A program made the position numbers and the translations under genes. Source: Phenylobacterium sp. (GTDB lineage: Bacteria > Pseudomonadota > Alphaproteobacteria > Caulobacterales > Caulobacteraceae). From it: DNA of 45,732 nucleotides. Positions 1-8,205 of the stretch are shown here, piece after piece. Location of the stretch: NCBI RefSeq assembly GCF_025934275.1, contig NZ_JAICYI010000025.1, forward strand, positions 1-45,732, written 5' to 3'. The notes below the pieces were generated by a model, which did not search any database, had not been told where the DNA came from, and saw nothing but the letters and a program-made list of their open reading frames with translations. Position 1 is the stretch's first letter. Every line of letters starts with the position of its first letter.

Positions 1-920
1 CGAGCTACGCCGGCCAGATCGCGCGATACCTGTTCGAGAAGCTGGCCGGCCTGCCCTGCGAGGTCGAGGTCGCCTCGGAGTTCCGCTACCGCCAGCCGGC
101 GGTGACGCCCGCGACCCTCGCCATCGCCGTATCGCAGTCCGGCGAGACGGCCGACACGCTGGCGGCGCTGCGCTGGTGCAAGGCCCAGGGCCTCACCACC
201 GCCGCCGTCGTCAACGTCCACGAATCGACCATGGCGCGGGAGGCCGACGTCCTGTTCCCGACCCACGCCGGCCCGGAGATCGGGGTCGCCTCCACCAAGG
301 CGTTCACCAGCCAGGTGGCGGCGCTCACCGCGCTCGCCATCGCCGCCGCCGCCGCCCGCGGCCGGCTCAAGCCCGGCGAGGAGGCGCACGACACGCGGCT
401 GCTCCTGGAAGCGCCGCGCCTGATCGCCGAGGCGACGCAGGTGGAGGACGACGTCCGCGCGCTCGCGCCAGAGCTCGCCAAGGCCCGCGACGTCCTCTAC
501 CTCGGCCGCGGCGCGATGTACCCGCTGGCGCTGGAGGGCGCGCTGAAGCTCAAGGAGATCAGTTACATCCACGCCGAAGGCTACGCCGCCGGCGAACTGA
601 AGCACGGGCCGATCGCGCTGATCGACGAGACCACGCCGGTGATCGTGATCGCCCCCTCTGACCCGCTGTTCGACAAGACCATCTCGAACATGAGCGAGGT
701 GGCGGCCCGCGGCGGCAAGGTGATCCTGATCACCGACGAGGAGGGCGCGGCCAATGCGCCGCCTGGGGTGAAGCTGATCGTCGGACCGAGCTGCGATCCG
801 CTGCTGGCGCCCCTGGTCTACGCCCCGCCCATCCAGCTCCTCGCCTACTATGTCGCCGTCCAGAAGGGCGCCGACGTCGACCAGCCGCGGAATCTGGCGA
901 AATCGGTGACCGTGGAGTAG
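1..920 (+). CDS. glmS: Glutamine-fructose-6-phosphate aminotransferase (isomerizing), 3' part
   Basis: GlmS makes glucosamine-6-phosphate from fructose-6-phosphate and glutamine, the first step toward UDP-GlcNAc for peptidoglycan and LPS. The gene runs in from the left edge, reading in frame from base 3, so only about 305 C-terminal residues of the usual ~606 are visible. They form the two SIS sugar-isomerase domains, with the phosphate-binding SQSGETADT motif near the start, STKAFTSQ, the EGYAAGELKHGPIAL block, and the hallmark C-terminus QPRNLAKSVTVE. The N-terminal glutaminase domain lies outside the window. Identity is essentially certain from the C-terminal signature; whether the gene is intact upstream cannot be seen. 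Confidence 0.96.
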   Translation, partial: SYAGQIARYLFEKLAGLPCEVEVASEFRYRQPAVTPATLAIAVSQSGETADTLAALRWCKAQGLTTAAVVNVHESTMAREADVLFPTHAGPEIGVASTKAFTSQVAALTALAIAAAAARGRLKPGEEAHDTRLLLEAPRLIAEATQVEDDVRALAPELAKARDVLYLGRGAMYPLALEGALKLKEISYIHAEGYAAGELKHGPIALIDETTPVIVIAPSDPLFDKTISNMSEVAARGGKVILITDEEGAANAPPGVKLIVGPSCDPLLAPLVYAPPIQLLAYYVAVQKGADVDQPRNLAKSVTVE

Positions 921-968
921 CTGTCGGGCCGTCCCGCTGGCAGGCTCGCGGCGGAACGAAGGGGAGCC

Positions 969-1727
969 ATGTCGGACAAAACCGGCCCCTGGGGGCGGGA
1001 CGCGCCGCCGCCGCCGCGAGTTCCACGACGCGCGCGGCTATGGCTGCTGCTGATCGTCGGGCTGGGCGGCCTGGTGCTGGCGCTGGCCCGCGCTTTCCCC
1101 GAAGCGGTCCGCACCCGCGGCGACTGGGCCGACGTGGCCTATGCCGCCGGGCTGGTCGTGCTGATTTCCGCAGGCGTGTTCCGGGCTGGGCGCGGCCGCT
1201 CTCCCGAGCGTCTGAAGCACGCGGCGATCTGGCTCGCGATCATCGCGGCGGTGGCGCTCGGGTTCGCCTATCGGGACGAGCTCCGCGGCGTGCCGCAGCA
1301 CCTGCGGCTCGCATTCAGCGACGGCGAGCCGGTCGCGGTCGGCGATCACCAGCTGGTCATCCCGCAAGACGGCGACGGCGGCTTCGAGGTGATCGGCAGG
1401 GTCAACGGCCAGCGGGTCCGCTTCCTGGTCGACACCGGTTCGACCGATACGGTGCTGAGCCTCGACGATGCGCGCCGGCTCGGGATCGATCCCGCCGGAC
1501 TTCGCTTCGACGAAGAGGCCGAGACCGCCAACGGCAAAGGCTATGGCGCGCCCTATCGCGCGCGCCGACTTCAGGTCGGGCCCATTGCACTCGACGATTT
1601 CAAGATGTCGGTGAACCAGGCGCCGATGAGGCGCTCGCTGCTCGGACTGAGCTTCCTCAGGCGGCTCGATTCCTTCGAGGTGCGCGGCCGCTCGCTGATC
1701 CTGAGATGGCGTGAGCCGACGGGCTGA
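969..1727 (+). CDS. Membrane-anchored retropepsin-like aspartic protease (TIGR02281 type)
   Basis: This 252-residue protein has three hydrophobic segments (about 24-42, 55-71 and 85-101) followed by a periplasmic retropepsin-like domain. The catalytic DTGST motif is at 155-159, and the second family signature SLLGLSFLRRLDSF is near 223-236. The single-lobe layout with an N-terminal membrane anchor is that of the clan AA protease family TIGR02281, common in alphaproteobacteria; members are expected to act as dimers. The start is the ATG preceded by AAGGGGAG. It lies 48 bases after glmS on the same strand and could be read through from it. The substrate is unknown. Confidence 0.85.
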   Translation: MSDKTGPWGRDAPPPPRVPRRARLWLLLIVGLGGLVLALARAFPEAVRTRGDWADVAYAAGLVVLISAGVFRAGRGRSPERLKHAAIWLAIIAAVALGFAYRDELRGVPQHLRLAFSDGEPVAVGDHQLVIPQDGDGGFEVIGRVNGQRVRFLVDTGSTDTVLSLDDARRLGIDPAGLRFDEEAETANGKGYGAPYRARRLQVGPIALDDFKMSVNQAPMRRSLLGLSFLRRLDSFEVRGRSLILRWREPTG

Positions 1728-1747
1728 GCCGCGGCCCGAAAAGCAAA

Positions 1748-1770
1748 ACGGCCGCTCCAGGAGCGGCCGT
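1748..1770 (-). terminator. Intrinsic terminator of the Thr-rich lipoprotein gene
   Basis: A perfect 11-bp inverted repeat (ACGGCCGCTCC / GGAGCGGCCGT) is separated by one base. On the minus strand it is followed by TTTTGCTTTT, the U-rich tail of a rho-independent terminator. It lies just past the minus-strand lipoprotein stop and between convergent genes, so it may also stop transcription from the left. Confidence 0.75.
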
Positions 1771-1793
1771 TCGCACGATAAGAGACGTCGATC

Positions 1794-2075
1794 CTACTTC
1801 TTCGCCGGAGTCGAAGAGGACATCGAGCTCGTGGTCGTGGTCGAATTCGTCGCGCCGGCCGTCGCGTTGGTGTCCGACGGGGCCGTCGAGTTCGTCGCGC
1901 CAGCCGTGGCGTTGGTGTCCGCCGGGGCCGTCGTGGTCGTGGTCGTGTTGGTATCGGTCGCCGTGGTGGCGTTGGTGTCAGCCGTGGCCGTGTTGTCCGC
2001 CTTCTTTTGGCAGGCCGACAGGCTCACCGCGAGAACCGCAGCCGCAGCAACCGAAGTCAGGATACGCAGTTTCAT
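1794..2075 (-). CDS. Small Thr/Ala/Asn-rich repeat lipoprotein
   Basis: A 93-residue protein with a clear lipoprotein signal: MKLRILTS, a hydrophobic Ala/Val/Leu stretch, then lipobox LSAC with Cys22. The mature part is low complexity, almost entirely Thr, Ala, Asn, Asp and Ser, with a repeated T-N-A-T-A-G-A-T-N-S-T unit and poly-Thr runs, ending SSSTPAKK. The start chosen places the signal peptide at the N-terminus and has a GGGGAG ribosome site; a longer in-frame extension lacks a signal. I recognise no domain. An envelope lipoprotein of unknown role is the most that can be said. The repeats are prone to length change. Confidence 0.75.
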   Translation of the reverse strand: MKLRILTSVAAAAVLAVSLSACQKKADNTATADTNATTATDTNTTTTTTAPADTNATAGATNSTAPSDTNATAGATNSTTTTSSMSSSTPAKK

Positions 2076-2302
2076 GGATTGCTCCCCTGGAGGACTATCC
2101 CCCGACACACAACTCATACACGGCTTCGTGAGTTCGCGAAATCGTGATCGTCCGTGCGGCGCGGATTTTTGCCGCAACAAGCTGTGGATTTCAGTCCGGC
2201 CGTCCTCTAGTCCGCGAGACGGATCGCGCGGTCTCGTCGAGGCGTGAGGGCCGCGCGACGACCAGGCTTCGGCCCTCGTAAGGCGTCTGCTCGGAGAGAT
2301 GA

Positions 2303-3172
2303 ATGACCCAACGCGTGCGCAAGGCCGTGCTGCCGGTGGCTGGGCTCGGGACCCGCGTGTTGCCCGGCGCCAAGGCCACGCCGAAGAACCTCCTGAACGT
2401 CGTCGACCGGCCGATCCTGTCCTACATCGTCGAGGAGGCGCGCGCGGCGGGCATCGAGCACTTCGTTTTCGTGGTCGGCCGCGGCCAGGGCGCCATCGAG
2501 GACTATTTCGACGCCAATCCCGAGGTGGAAGGCGCGCTCGAGGCCAAGGGCAAGGCCGAGATCCTCGCCGATGTCCGGCGTGACATCGGTCCGCCGGGGG
2601 AGATGAGCTTCATTCGCCAGATGGCCCCGCTGGGCCTGGGCCACGCGGTGTGGTGCGCCCGCCACGTGGTGGGCGATGAGCCGTTCGCGGTCATCCTGTC
2701 CGACATGCTGATGACCGCCGATCCGCCGGCGCTCGCCCAGGCCGTGGCCGCCCACGAAGAGGTCGGCGGCAACATCGTAGTGGTGGAGCCGGCGCCCGAG
2801 GGCGAGGCCCACAAGTACGGAATTGTCGCCCTCGCGACGCGAACGGGCCGGCTCAACCGCATGACCGGCATGGTCGAGAAGCCCGCGCCGGGCGCCGAGC
2901 CGTCCAACCTGTTCATCTCCGGCCGCTACATCCTGCAGCCCGAGATCTTCGAGACGCTGCAGACCCAGGAGCGTGGCGCCGGCGGCGAGATCCAGCTCAC
3001 CGACGCCATGTCCAAGCTCATGAAAAGCCAGGACTTCCATGCCCTGGAATACGACGGGACCACCTACGACTGCGGCGACAAGATCGGGCTCCTGCGCGCC
3101 AACGTGGCCTTTGCGCTGCGCCGCCCCGAGCTCGCCGAAAGCGTCCGCAAGGCCATCCAGGCGCTCCTGTGA
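2303..3172 (+). CDS. galU: UTP-glucose-1-phosphate uridylyltransferase
   Basis: GalU joins UTP and glucose-1-phosphate to give UDP-glucose for envelope polysaccharides and glycolipids. The 289-residue length is normal. The N-terminal nucleotide-binding signature GLGTRVLP is at 14-21, followed by AKATPKNLLNVVDRP; the first segment is slightly divergent from the usual TKAMPKEMLP. Downstream are the metal-binding region with SDML and the sugar-binding block KYGIVAL...MVEKP, then the GGEIQLTDAM motif. The start ATG has GGAGA six bases upstream. It is followed 86 bases later by a SQD1-family enzyme that would use its product, which makes functional coupling likely. Confidence 0.95.
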   Translation: MTQRVRKAVLPVAGLGTRVLPGAKATPKNLLNVVDRPILSYIVEEARAAGIEHFVFVVGRGQGAIEDYFDANPEVEGALEAKGKAEILADVRRDIGPPGEMSFIRQMAPLGLGHAVWCARHVVGDEPFAVILSDMLMTADPPALAQAVAAHEEVGGNIVVVEPAPEGEAHKYGIVALATRTGRLNRMTGMVEKPAPGAEPSNLFISGRYILQPEIFETLQTQERGAGGEIQLTDAMSKLMKSQDFHALEYDGTTYDCGDKIGLLRANVAFALRRPELAESVRKAIQALL

Positions 3173-3258
3173 CTGCGGCGGCCTGTCGCAGTTTGGCTTG
3201 GCGAAAGCGCCCTTCGTAGGGTAGCCCTTTGCCGGGGGGGCCACGTCGTGGAGTTGCG

Positions 3259-4473
3259 ATGCGCGTATTGATCCTCGGCGGCGACGGCTTCTGCGGCTGG
3301 CCGACCGCGCTTCATCTGTCGGCGCGCGGCCATGCCGTCGAGATCGTGGACAACCTCTCGCGGCGGCGGATCGACGGCGAGCTGCGGGCCGGTTCGCTGA
3401 CTCCGATCGTCCCGCTCGACGAGCGGCTGGCCGCCTGGCGCGAGGTCTCCGGGCGGGCAATCCGCGCCCACCAGATCACCGTCGGCAAGGACTACGACGA
3501 ACTCCTCGACCTCTTGCAGACCTTCCGGCCCGACGCGGTGGTGCACTTCGCCGAGCAGCGCGCCGCGCCCTACTCGATGAAGTCGGCGCGCCACAAGCGC
3601 TACACGGTCGACAACAACCTCAACGCCACCCACGACATCCTGGCCGCGATCGTCGATTCCGGCCTCGACATCCACCTCGCCCACCTGGGAACCATGGGCG
3701 TCTACGGCTACGGCACGGTCGGGATGGCGATCCCTGAGGGCTATCTGACGGTGAAGGTGGAGACGCCCGCCGGCTGGGTGGAGAAGGAGGTCCTCTATCC
3801 GCCGAGCCCCGGGTCGATCTACCATATGACCAAGACCCAGGACGCGCTGCTGTTCCAGTTCTACGCCAGGAACGACAAGCTGCGGATCACCGACCTGCAC
3901 CAGGGCATCGTCTGGGGCACCCAGACCGCCGAGACGCGGCTCGACCGGCGGCTGATCAACCGCTTCGACTACGACGGCGACTACGGCACCGTGCTCAACC
4001 GCTTCCTGATGCAGGCGGCGGTGGGCTATCCGCTGACCGTGCACGGCGTCGGCGGCCAGACGCGCGCCTTCATCAACATCCAGGACACCGTGCGCTGCGT
4101 CGAACTGGCGCTCGCCCATCCGCCGACCCGCGGCGAGCGGGTCAAGGTGATGAACCAGATGACCGAGTGCTGGCGGGTGCGTGACCTGGCGCAGATGGTC
4201 TCTCGCCTCACCGGCGCCGAGATCGCCTACCTGCCGAACCCGCGCGAGGAAGCCGACGAGAACGAGCTCGCGGTGGAGAACCGCCGGCTGCTGTCCTACG
4301 GCCTGGAGCCGATCACCCTGGAGGAAGGCCTGCTGCTGGAGGTGACTGAGATCGCCCGCTGCTTTGCCGAGCGCGCGGACCACTCGAAGATCCGTTGCGT
4401 CTCGACCTGGAACGCTGAGCGGGCGGCGGCCACCGCAGACCTCGGCGCGGAGGCGGCGGTCGCCGCGGAATAG
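3259..4473 (+). CDS. sqdB: UDP-sulfoquinovose synthase (SQD1/SqdB family)
   Basis: This NAD-dependent short-chain epimerase-fold enzyme of 404 residues would convert UDP-glucose plus sulfite to UDP-sulfoquinovose, the head-group donor for sulfolipid. The Rossmann motif GGDGFCGWPTALHLS follows the start directly. Other SQD1 features recalled from the plant enzyme are present: SLTPI, HFAEQRAAPYSM, LGTMGVYG (catalytic Thr region), IYHMTK (Tyr-His-x-x-Lys), TALNRF-like TVLNRFLMQAAVG, LTVHGVGGQTR, and a C-terminal STWNAER resembling SWKK. The ATG at 3259 fits the Rossmann start and has GTGGAG upstream. Family membership is very likely; the product in this organism (sulfolipid or another sulfonated sugar) is inferred. 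Confidence 0.88.
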   Translation: MRVLILGGDGFCGWPTALHLSARGHAVEIVDNLSRRRIDGELRAGSLTPIVPLDERLAAWREVSGRAIRAHQITVGKDYDELLDLLQTFRPDAVVHFAEQRAAPYSMKSARHKRYTVDNNLNATHDILAAIVDSGLDIHLAHLGTMGVYGYGTVGMAIPEGYLTVKVETPAGWVEKEVLYPPSPGSIYHMTKTQDALLFQFYARNDKLRITDLHQGIVWGTQTAETRLDRRLINRFDYDGDYGTVLNRFLMQAAVGYPLTVHGVGGQTRAFINIQDTVRCVELALAHPPTRGERVKVMNQMTECWRVRDLAQMVSRLTGAEIAYLPNPREEADENELAVENRRLLSYGLEPITLEEGLLLEVTEIARCFAERADHSKIRCVSTWNAERAAATADLGAEAAVAAE

Positions 4474-4488
4474 CCGCCGCGGGGGAAT

Positions 4489-5235
4489 TCAGGGCAGCTC
4501 TTCCACCGCCGCGATTAGCCTCGCGATGTCCTGCGGCCGCGACAGGCGGTGGTCGCCGTCCTTGATCAGCGTGAAGACCACGTCCCGACCCTTGATCGCC
4601 TGCGCCATCTCCAGGGCATGGCGCCACGGCACATCGGGATCCTCACCGCCCTGCAGGATGCGCACCGGCGCCTCGATCGGGACCTCGGAGTCGAGGATCG
4701 ACCAGCGGGCGCCGTCCTCCAGCAGAGCTCGGGTGATCGGATAGGGCTCCTCGCCATAGGGCGACGGCCGCAGCCAGACGCCGTCCCGAGCCAGGGCGGC
4801 GCGGCCGTCCGGCGGCAGGCCCGGCCTCATCAGCTTCTCGGTGAAGTCGGCTGCGGGGGCGACCAGCACCAGGGCGGCGATCCGCGCCGGGGCGGCCATG
4901 GCGACGAGACAGGCGAGCCAGCCGCCCATGGAGGAGCCGACTAGCACCGCCCGGCCCTCAACCAGATGGTCGAGCACCGCCAGCGCATCGGCCCGCCAGC
5001 GGCTGATGGTCCCCTCGCGGAACTCGCCGTCGGAGATCCCATGGCCGAAATAGTCGAACCGGAGATAGGCGCGGCCGCTCGCCCGCGCCCAGTCGGCGAG
5101 CGCCTGGGCCTTGGTCCCGGCCATGTCGGACTTGAAGCCGCCCAGCCAGACGACCGTCGGGCCCCGGCCCTCGACGCGCTTCCAGGCGAGCCGCGCGCCA
5201 TCGTCGCGAGTCAGGTATCCTGTCGTCTCGGCCAT
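4489..5235 (-). CDS. Alpha/beta hydrolase, ABHD10-like
   Basis: A 248-residue cytoplasmic alpha/beta hydrolase. The N-terminus has the WLGGFKSDMAGTKA block and FDYFGHGISDGEF that typify the ABHD10 / acyl-glucuronide esterase group. The nucleophile elbow is GSSMGG (Ser102), an acid follows in the QGGEDPDVPW segment (Asp199 or Asp201), and His229 is in KDGDHRLS. It is a thioesterase or esterase; the substrate is unknown. The start MAETTGYLT was chosen because an upstream extension has no homologous features. It is convergent with the sqdB-like gene, 15 bases apart, and divergent from the GT4 gene. Confidence 0.85.
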   Translation of the reverse strand: MAETTGYLTRDDGARLAWKRVEGRGPTVVWLGGFKSDMAGTKAQALADWARASGRAYLRFDYFGHGISDGEFREGTISRWRADALAVLDHLVEGRAVLVGSSMGGWLACLVAMAAPARIAALVLVAPAADFTEKLMRPGLPPDGRAALARDGVWLRPSPYGEEPYPITRALLEDGARWSILDSEVPIEAPVRILQGGEDPDVPWRHALEMAQAIKGRDVVFTLIKDGDHRLSRPQDIARLIAAVEELP

Positions 5236-5314
5236 GGATCGCTCATAGCGCGGGGTCGCCGCCGCGTCAGCGCGCCGCCGCGTGGCCGCACCCATTTCGA
5301 GGTAAGCGAAGGAC

Positions 5315-6478
5315 GTGCCGCTGCCGCCCGACTTCACCTTGCTGCAGGTCGTTCCCGAGCTCGAGACCGGGGGCGCCGAGCAGACCACCATCGACGTCGC
5401 CCGCGCGGTCATCGAGGCGGGCGGCAAGGCGCTGGTCGCGACGCGCGGCGGGCGCATGGCGGCGCGCCTGGTCTCCGATGGCGGCCGGCTCGCCCAGATG
5501 CCGGTCCACGCCAAGAACCCGCTGGCCGTGCTTGGCAACGCCGCCCGCCTGACGGAGCTCATCCAGCGGGAAGCCGTGAGCCTGGTCCACGCCCGCTCCC
5601 GCATGCCGGCCTTCTCGGCGCTCTGGGCGGCCCGCGCGACCCGCCGGCCGTTCGTCACCACCTACCACGGCATCTATTCGGCCGGTTCGACGCCGAAGCG
5701 CTGGTTCAACGCGGTGATGACGCGCGGCGATCTGGTGATCGCCAACTCCGAGTACACCCGCCGGCACATCCTGGCGGAGCACCATGTCGATCCGGCCAAG
5801 GTCGTCGCCATCCCGCGCGGCGTGGACCTCGACCGGTTCAATCCCGCCTGGATCACGCCCGACCGGATCGAGGCGCTCAGACGCGCCTGGGGCGTCGGCG
5901 AGGACGGCCGCCGCACGGTGTTCCTCATGGCCGGGCGCCTCTCGCCGGTGAAGGGCCACGCCACGGTGATCGAGGCCGCGCGTCGCATCCGCGAGCAGGG
6001 CCGTGACGAGTTCCTGGTGCTGGTGGCGGGCGACGATCAGGGCCGGACCGGCTATCGCGAGGCGCTCGCCAGGCAGATCGACGAGGCGGGCCTTTCGGAC
6101 CACGTGCGCCTGCTCGGCCATTGCGACGACATGCCGGCCGCGTACCTGGTCGCCGACGTGGCCATCGCCGCGCGCACCACGCCGGAGGCCTTCGGGCGCA
6201 CCGCCGTGGAGCCGCAGGTCATGGGGCGGCCGGTGATCGCCTCAGATTGCGGGGCGCAGAGCGAGACGGTGGTCGATCGCGTCAGCGGCTGGCTGGTCCC
6301 GCCGGGGGAGCCTGAGGCCTGGGCGCAGGCGATGACCCAGGCCATGGATCTGGGGCCGGGGCGCAGGCTGGCGATCGGTCAGGCGGGGATGAACCGGGCG
6401 CGCCAGCTCTATCGCAATGACGCCATGTGCGCCGCCACGCTCGCAGCCTACGAACGGGTGCTGGAGGCCCGCCCCTGA
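5315..6478 (+). CDS. Glycosyltransferase family 4 (GT-B fold)
   Basis: A 387-residue GT4 enzyme. The N-terminal domain opens with QVVPELETGGAEQTTIDVARA, the usual Gly-rich acceptor-side loop. The C-terminal donor domain has AGRLSPVKGHATVIEA and the E-x7-E motif in PEAFGRTAVEPQ, where the two Glu bind the nucleotide sugar. The start is GTG at 5315 with GAAGG just upstream. Its stop overlaps the start of the next gene by one base (TGATG), so the two are translationally coupled. Pairing with a GT9 heptosyltransferase-like gene suggests LPS core assembly. Proximity to galU-sqdB leaves open a sulfoquinovosyl transferase role, since plant and cyanobacterial SQD2/SqdX are also GT4. Confidence 0.88.
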   Translation: MPLPPDFTLLQVVPELETGGAEQTTIDVARAVIEAGGKALVATRGGRMAARLVSDGGRLAQMPVHAKNPLAVLGNAARLTELIQREAVSLVHARSRMPAFSALWAARATRRPFVTTYHGIYSAGSTPKRWFNAVMTRGDLVIANSEYTRRHILAEHHVDPAKVVAIPRGVDLDRFNPAWITPDRIEALRRAWGVGEDGRRTVFLMAGRLSPVKGHATVIEAARRIREQGRDEFLVLVAGDDQGRTGYREALARQIDEAGLSDHVRLLGHCDDMPAAYLVADVAIAARTTPEAFGRTAVEPQVMGRPVIASDCGAQSETVVDRVSGWLVPPGEPEAWAQAMTQAMDLGPGRRLAIGQAGMNRARQLYRNDAMCAATLAAYERVLEARP

Positions 6479-7467
6479 TGGTCCGCCGCGGCGTCGAGAA
6501 GATCCTGGTGATCAAGCTGTCCGCCCTGGGCGACTTCGTCCTGGCGCTGGCGGCGATGAAGAAGATCCGCGAGGCGCATCGCAAGGCGCACATCTCGCTG
6601 CTCACCACCCCGCCGTTCGAGGGCCTGGGCAAGGCGAGCCCCTATTTCAACGCCGTCTACACCGACGGGCGGCCCGAGACCTTCGGCCAGTGGGCCGCGC
6701 TTCGCAAACGGCTGAGGACCGCGGCCTACGACCGGGTGTACGACCTGCAGACCTCCAACCACTCCAACCGCATCTTCCACCTGCTGCGTCCCAGTCCGCC
6801 GTCCTGGTCGGGGATCGCGCTCGGCTGCTCGCTGCCGCACAAGAACCCCTTGCGCAACTCCATGCACACCCTGGAGCGCCAGGCCGACCAGCTTATGTAC
6901 GCCGGCATCTGGCCAGATGCGCCAACCTCGCCAGGCGCCGCGCCCCTGCCGGACCTTTCCTGGGTCTGGAGGAACGAGCCCGCCGAGCGCTCGGTGGCGG
7001 GCGGGGTGCGGCCCAGGCCCTATGTGATGTTCGTCCCCGGCGGATCGGCGCATCGGCCGGAGAAGTGGTGGCCGGTGGAGAACTACGCCGAGCTGGCGCG
7101 CATCCTCTACGCGCGCGGCTTCGACATCGTGATCATCGGCGGCGTGCAGGAGACGCCGCTCGCGCACGCCATCCAGCGGGTGACGCCGCGCGCCCGCGAC
7201 CTGACCGGCCGCACCGACTTCGCGCGCATCGCCGTGCTGGGCGCCAAGGCCGCGCTCGCCATCGGCAACGACACCGGGCCGCTGCACCTCGCCGCGGCGG
7301 CCGGCGCGCCCACGGTGGTGCTGTTCTCCAAGGCTTCGGATCCGGCGCTCACGGCGCCGCGCGGCCGGGTCACCATCCTGCAGTCGGACCGGCTGGCGGA
7401 CCTGCCGGTGGCCAAGGTGGCGCAGGCGGCCTCCGCCCTGCTCGGCCAGACCGCGGGCGCAGCTTGA
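6478..7467 (+). CDS. Glycosyltransferase family 9 (ADP-heptose:LPS heptosyltransferase-like)
   Basis: A 329-residue GT9 protein. It begins with [20 protein letters not shown], the family N-terminal signature. The C-terminal donor-binding half carries [15 protein letters not shown] and [23 protein letters not shown]9 enzymes add heptose to the LPS inner core at the cytoplasmic face of the inner membrane; other donors are possible in Caulobacterales. The ATG at 6478 overlaps the stop of the GT4 gene. The gene ends within the predicted infC promoter region. The sugar transferred cannot be read from sequence. Confidence 0.87.
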   Translation: MVRRGVEKILVIKLSALGDFVLALAAMKKIREAHRKAHISLLTTPPFEGLGKASPYFNAVYTDGRPETFGQWAALRKRLRTAAYDRVYDLQTSNHSNRIFHLLRPSPPSWSGIALGCSLPHKNPLRNSMHTLERQADQLMYAGIWPDAPTSPGAAPLPDLSWVWRNEPAERSVAGGVRPRPYVMFVPGGSAHRPEKWWPVENYAELARILYARGFDIVIIGGVQETPLAHAIQRVTPRARDLTGRTDFARIAVLGAKAALAIGNDTGPLHLAAAAGAPTVVLFSKASDPALTAPRGRVTILQSDRLADLPVAKVAQAASALLGQTAGAA

Positions 7468-7494
7468 TAGTGTAGTAACCCTCCGCCATATACT
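7464..7494 (+). promoter_or_regulatory. Predicted promoter of infC
   Basis: TTGATA at 7464-7469 and TATACT at 7489-7494 form a sigma-70-like pair with a 19-base spacer (18 if ATATAC is read as the -10). The -35 overlaps the stop of the GT9 gene. The predicted transcript starts near 7500, right at the leader hairpin. Confidence 0.5.
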
Positions 7495-7500
7495 GGCGCG

Positions 7501-7533
7501 GCGCGCCGATCGTCTTTCGACGAGACGGCGCGC
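7501..7533 (+). promoter_or_regulatory. infC leader stem-loop
   Basis: GCGCGCCG (7501-7508) pairs perfectly with CGGCGCGC (7526-7533). An inner TCGTC/GACGA stem caps a TTTC loop, with a small 1/2-base internal bulge between the stems. It is followed by TTTGGTTGG, only weakly U-rich. It could be a 5' protective or attenuating structure of the infC mRNA, or a terminator for the upstream operon. It sits 19 bases ahead of the GGAG ribosome site. Confidence 0.55.
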
Positions 7534-7564
7534 TTTGGTTGGAACAACGAACGGAGCACCGCCT

Positions 7565-8098
7565 ATTCGCCGCCCCATGCAAGCGCCTCCCGTCAAAGAC
7601 GGCCCGCGCATGAACGAAGACATCCGCGCCCCCCGCGTCCTCCTCATCGACCAAAACGGTGAGAAGCAGGGCGTAATGCCCACCTCCGCCGCGATCGAAG
7701 CGGCCGAAGAAGCGGGCCTCGATCTGGTCGAGATCGTTCCCAACGCGGATCCGCCCGTTTGCAAGATCCTGGACTACGGAAAGTTCAAATTCCAGGAACA
7801 GAAGAAGAAGAACGAGGCGCGCAAGCGGCAGAAGGTGGTGGAGATCAAGGAGATCAAGCTCCGCCCCAACATCGACATCCACGATTACGATGTCAAAGCC
7901 CGCTCGATGCATCGGTTCTTCGAGGAAGGCGACAAGGTGAAGGTCACCCTACGCTTCCGCGGCCGCGAACTCGCCCACCCGGAGCTCGGCATGAAGCTCC
8001 TGCAGAAGGTCAAGGCCGACTTCGATCCGGTGGCCAAGGTGGAATATGAGCCCCGCATGGAGGGCCGCCAGATGATCATGATCCTGGCGCCGAGGTAG
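7565..8098 (+). CDS. infC: Translation initiation factor IF-3 with AUU start codon
   Basis: IF-3 binds the 30S subunit and checks start-codon/initiator-tRNA pairing. The protein is 177 residues from the ATT at 7565. That reading gives an [15 protein letters not shown]-terminus, matching the alphaproteobacterial RRPF...APVKDGPR form. GGAG at 7553-7556 leaves eight bases to ATT, ideal spacing, whereas the next ATG (7577) is 20 bases away and the upstream TTG (7535) has no ribosome site. Core motifs include [21 protein letters not shown] and [15 protein letters not shown] starts allow IF-3 autoregulation in E. coli. The usual partners rpmI and rplT do not follow; an MFS gene does. Confidence 0.94.
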   Translation: MRRPMQAPPVKDGPRMNEDIRAPRVLLIDQNGEKQGVMPTSAAIEAAEEAGLDLVEIVPNADPPVCKILDYGKFKFQEQKKKNEARKRQKVVEIKEIKLRPNIDIHDYDVKARSMHRFFEEGDKVKVTLRFRGRELAHPELGMKLLQKVKADFDPVAKVEYEPRMEGRQMIMILAPR

Positions 8099-8103
8099 TC
8101 CTC

Positions 8104-8205
8104 CGCTCATCCCGGCGATGGCCGGGATCCAAGCCGAGTCCAGGTTTCTGCACGGGCGCTGGCAGCCAACCAACCGCCGCTTGCGCCCCGGCCTTCGCCG
8201 GGTGG
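8104..8205. repeat. GC-rich palindromic intergenic repeat
   Basis: Two hairpins lie about 60 bases apart. The first is ATCCCGGC-GATG-GCCGGGAT (8109-8128); the second is CCCGGC-CTTC-GCCGGG (8187-8202). The words ATCCCGGCG and CCGGGATCC recur in degenerate form at 20460-20560. The first hairpin comes right after infC and may help end its transcript, though no U-run follows. Confidence 0.55.

Noticed and set aside
7535..7579. Alternative infC starts at TTG 7535 or ATG 7577
   Set aside because: TTG 7535 follows directly on the leader hairpin without a ribosome site, and ATG 7577 is 20 bases from GGAG. ATT 7565 has ideal spacing and gives the family N-terminus.
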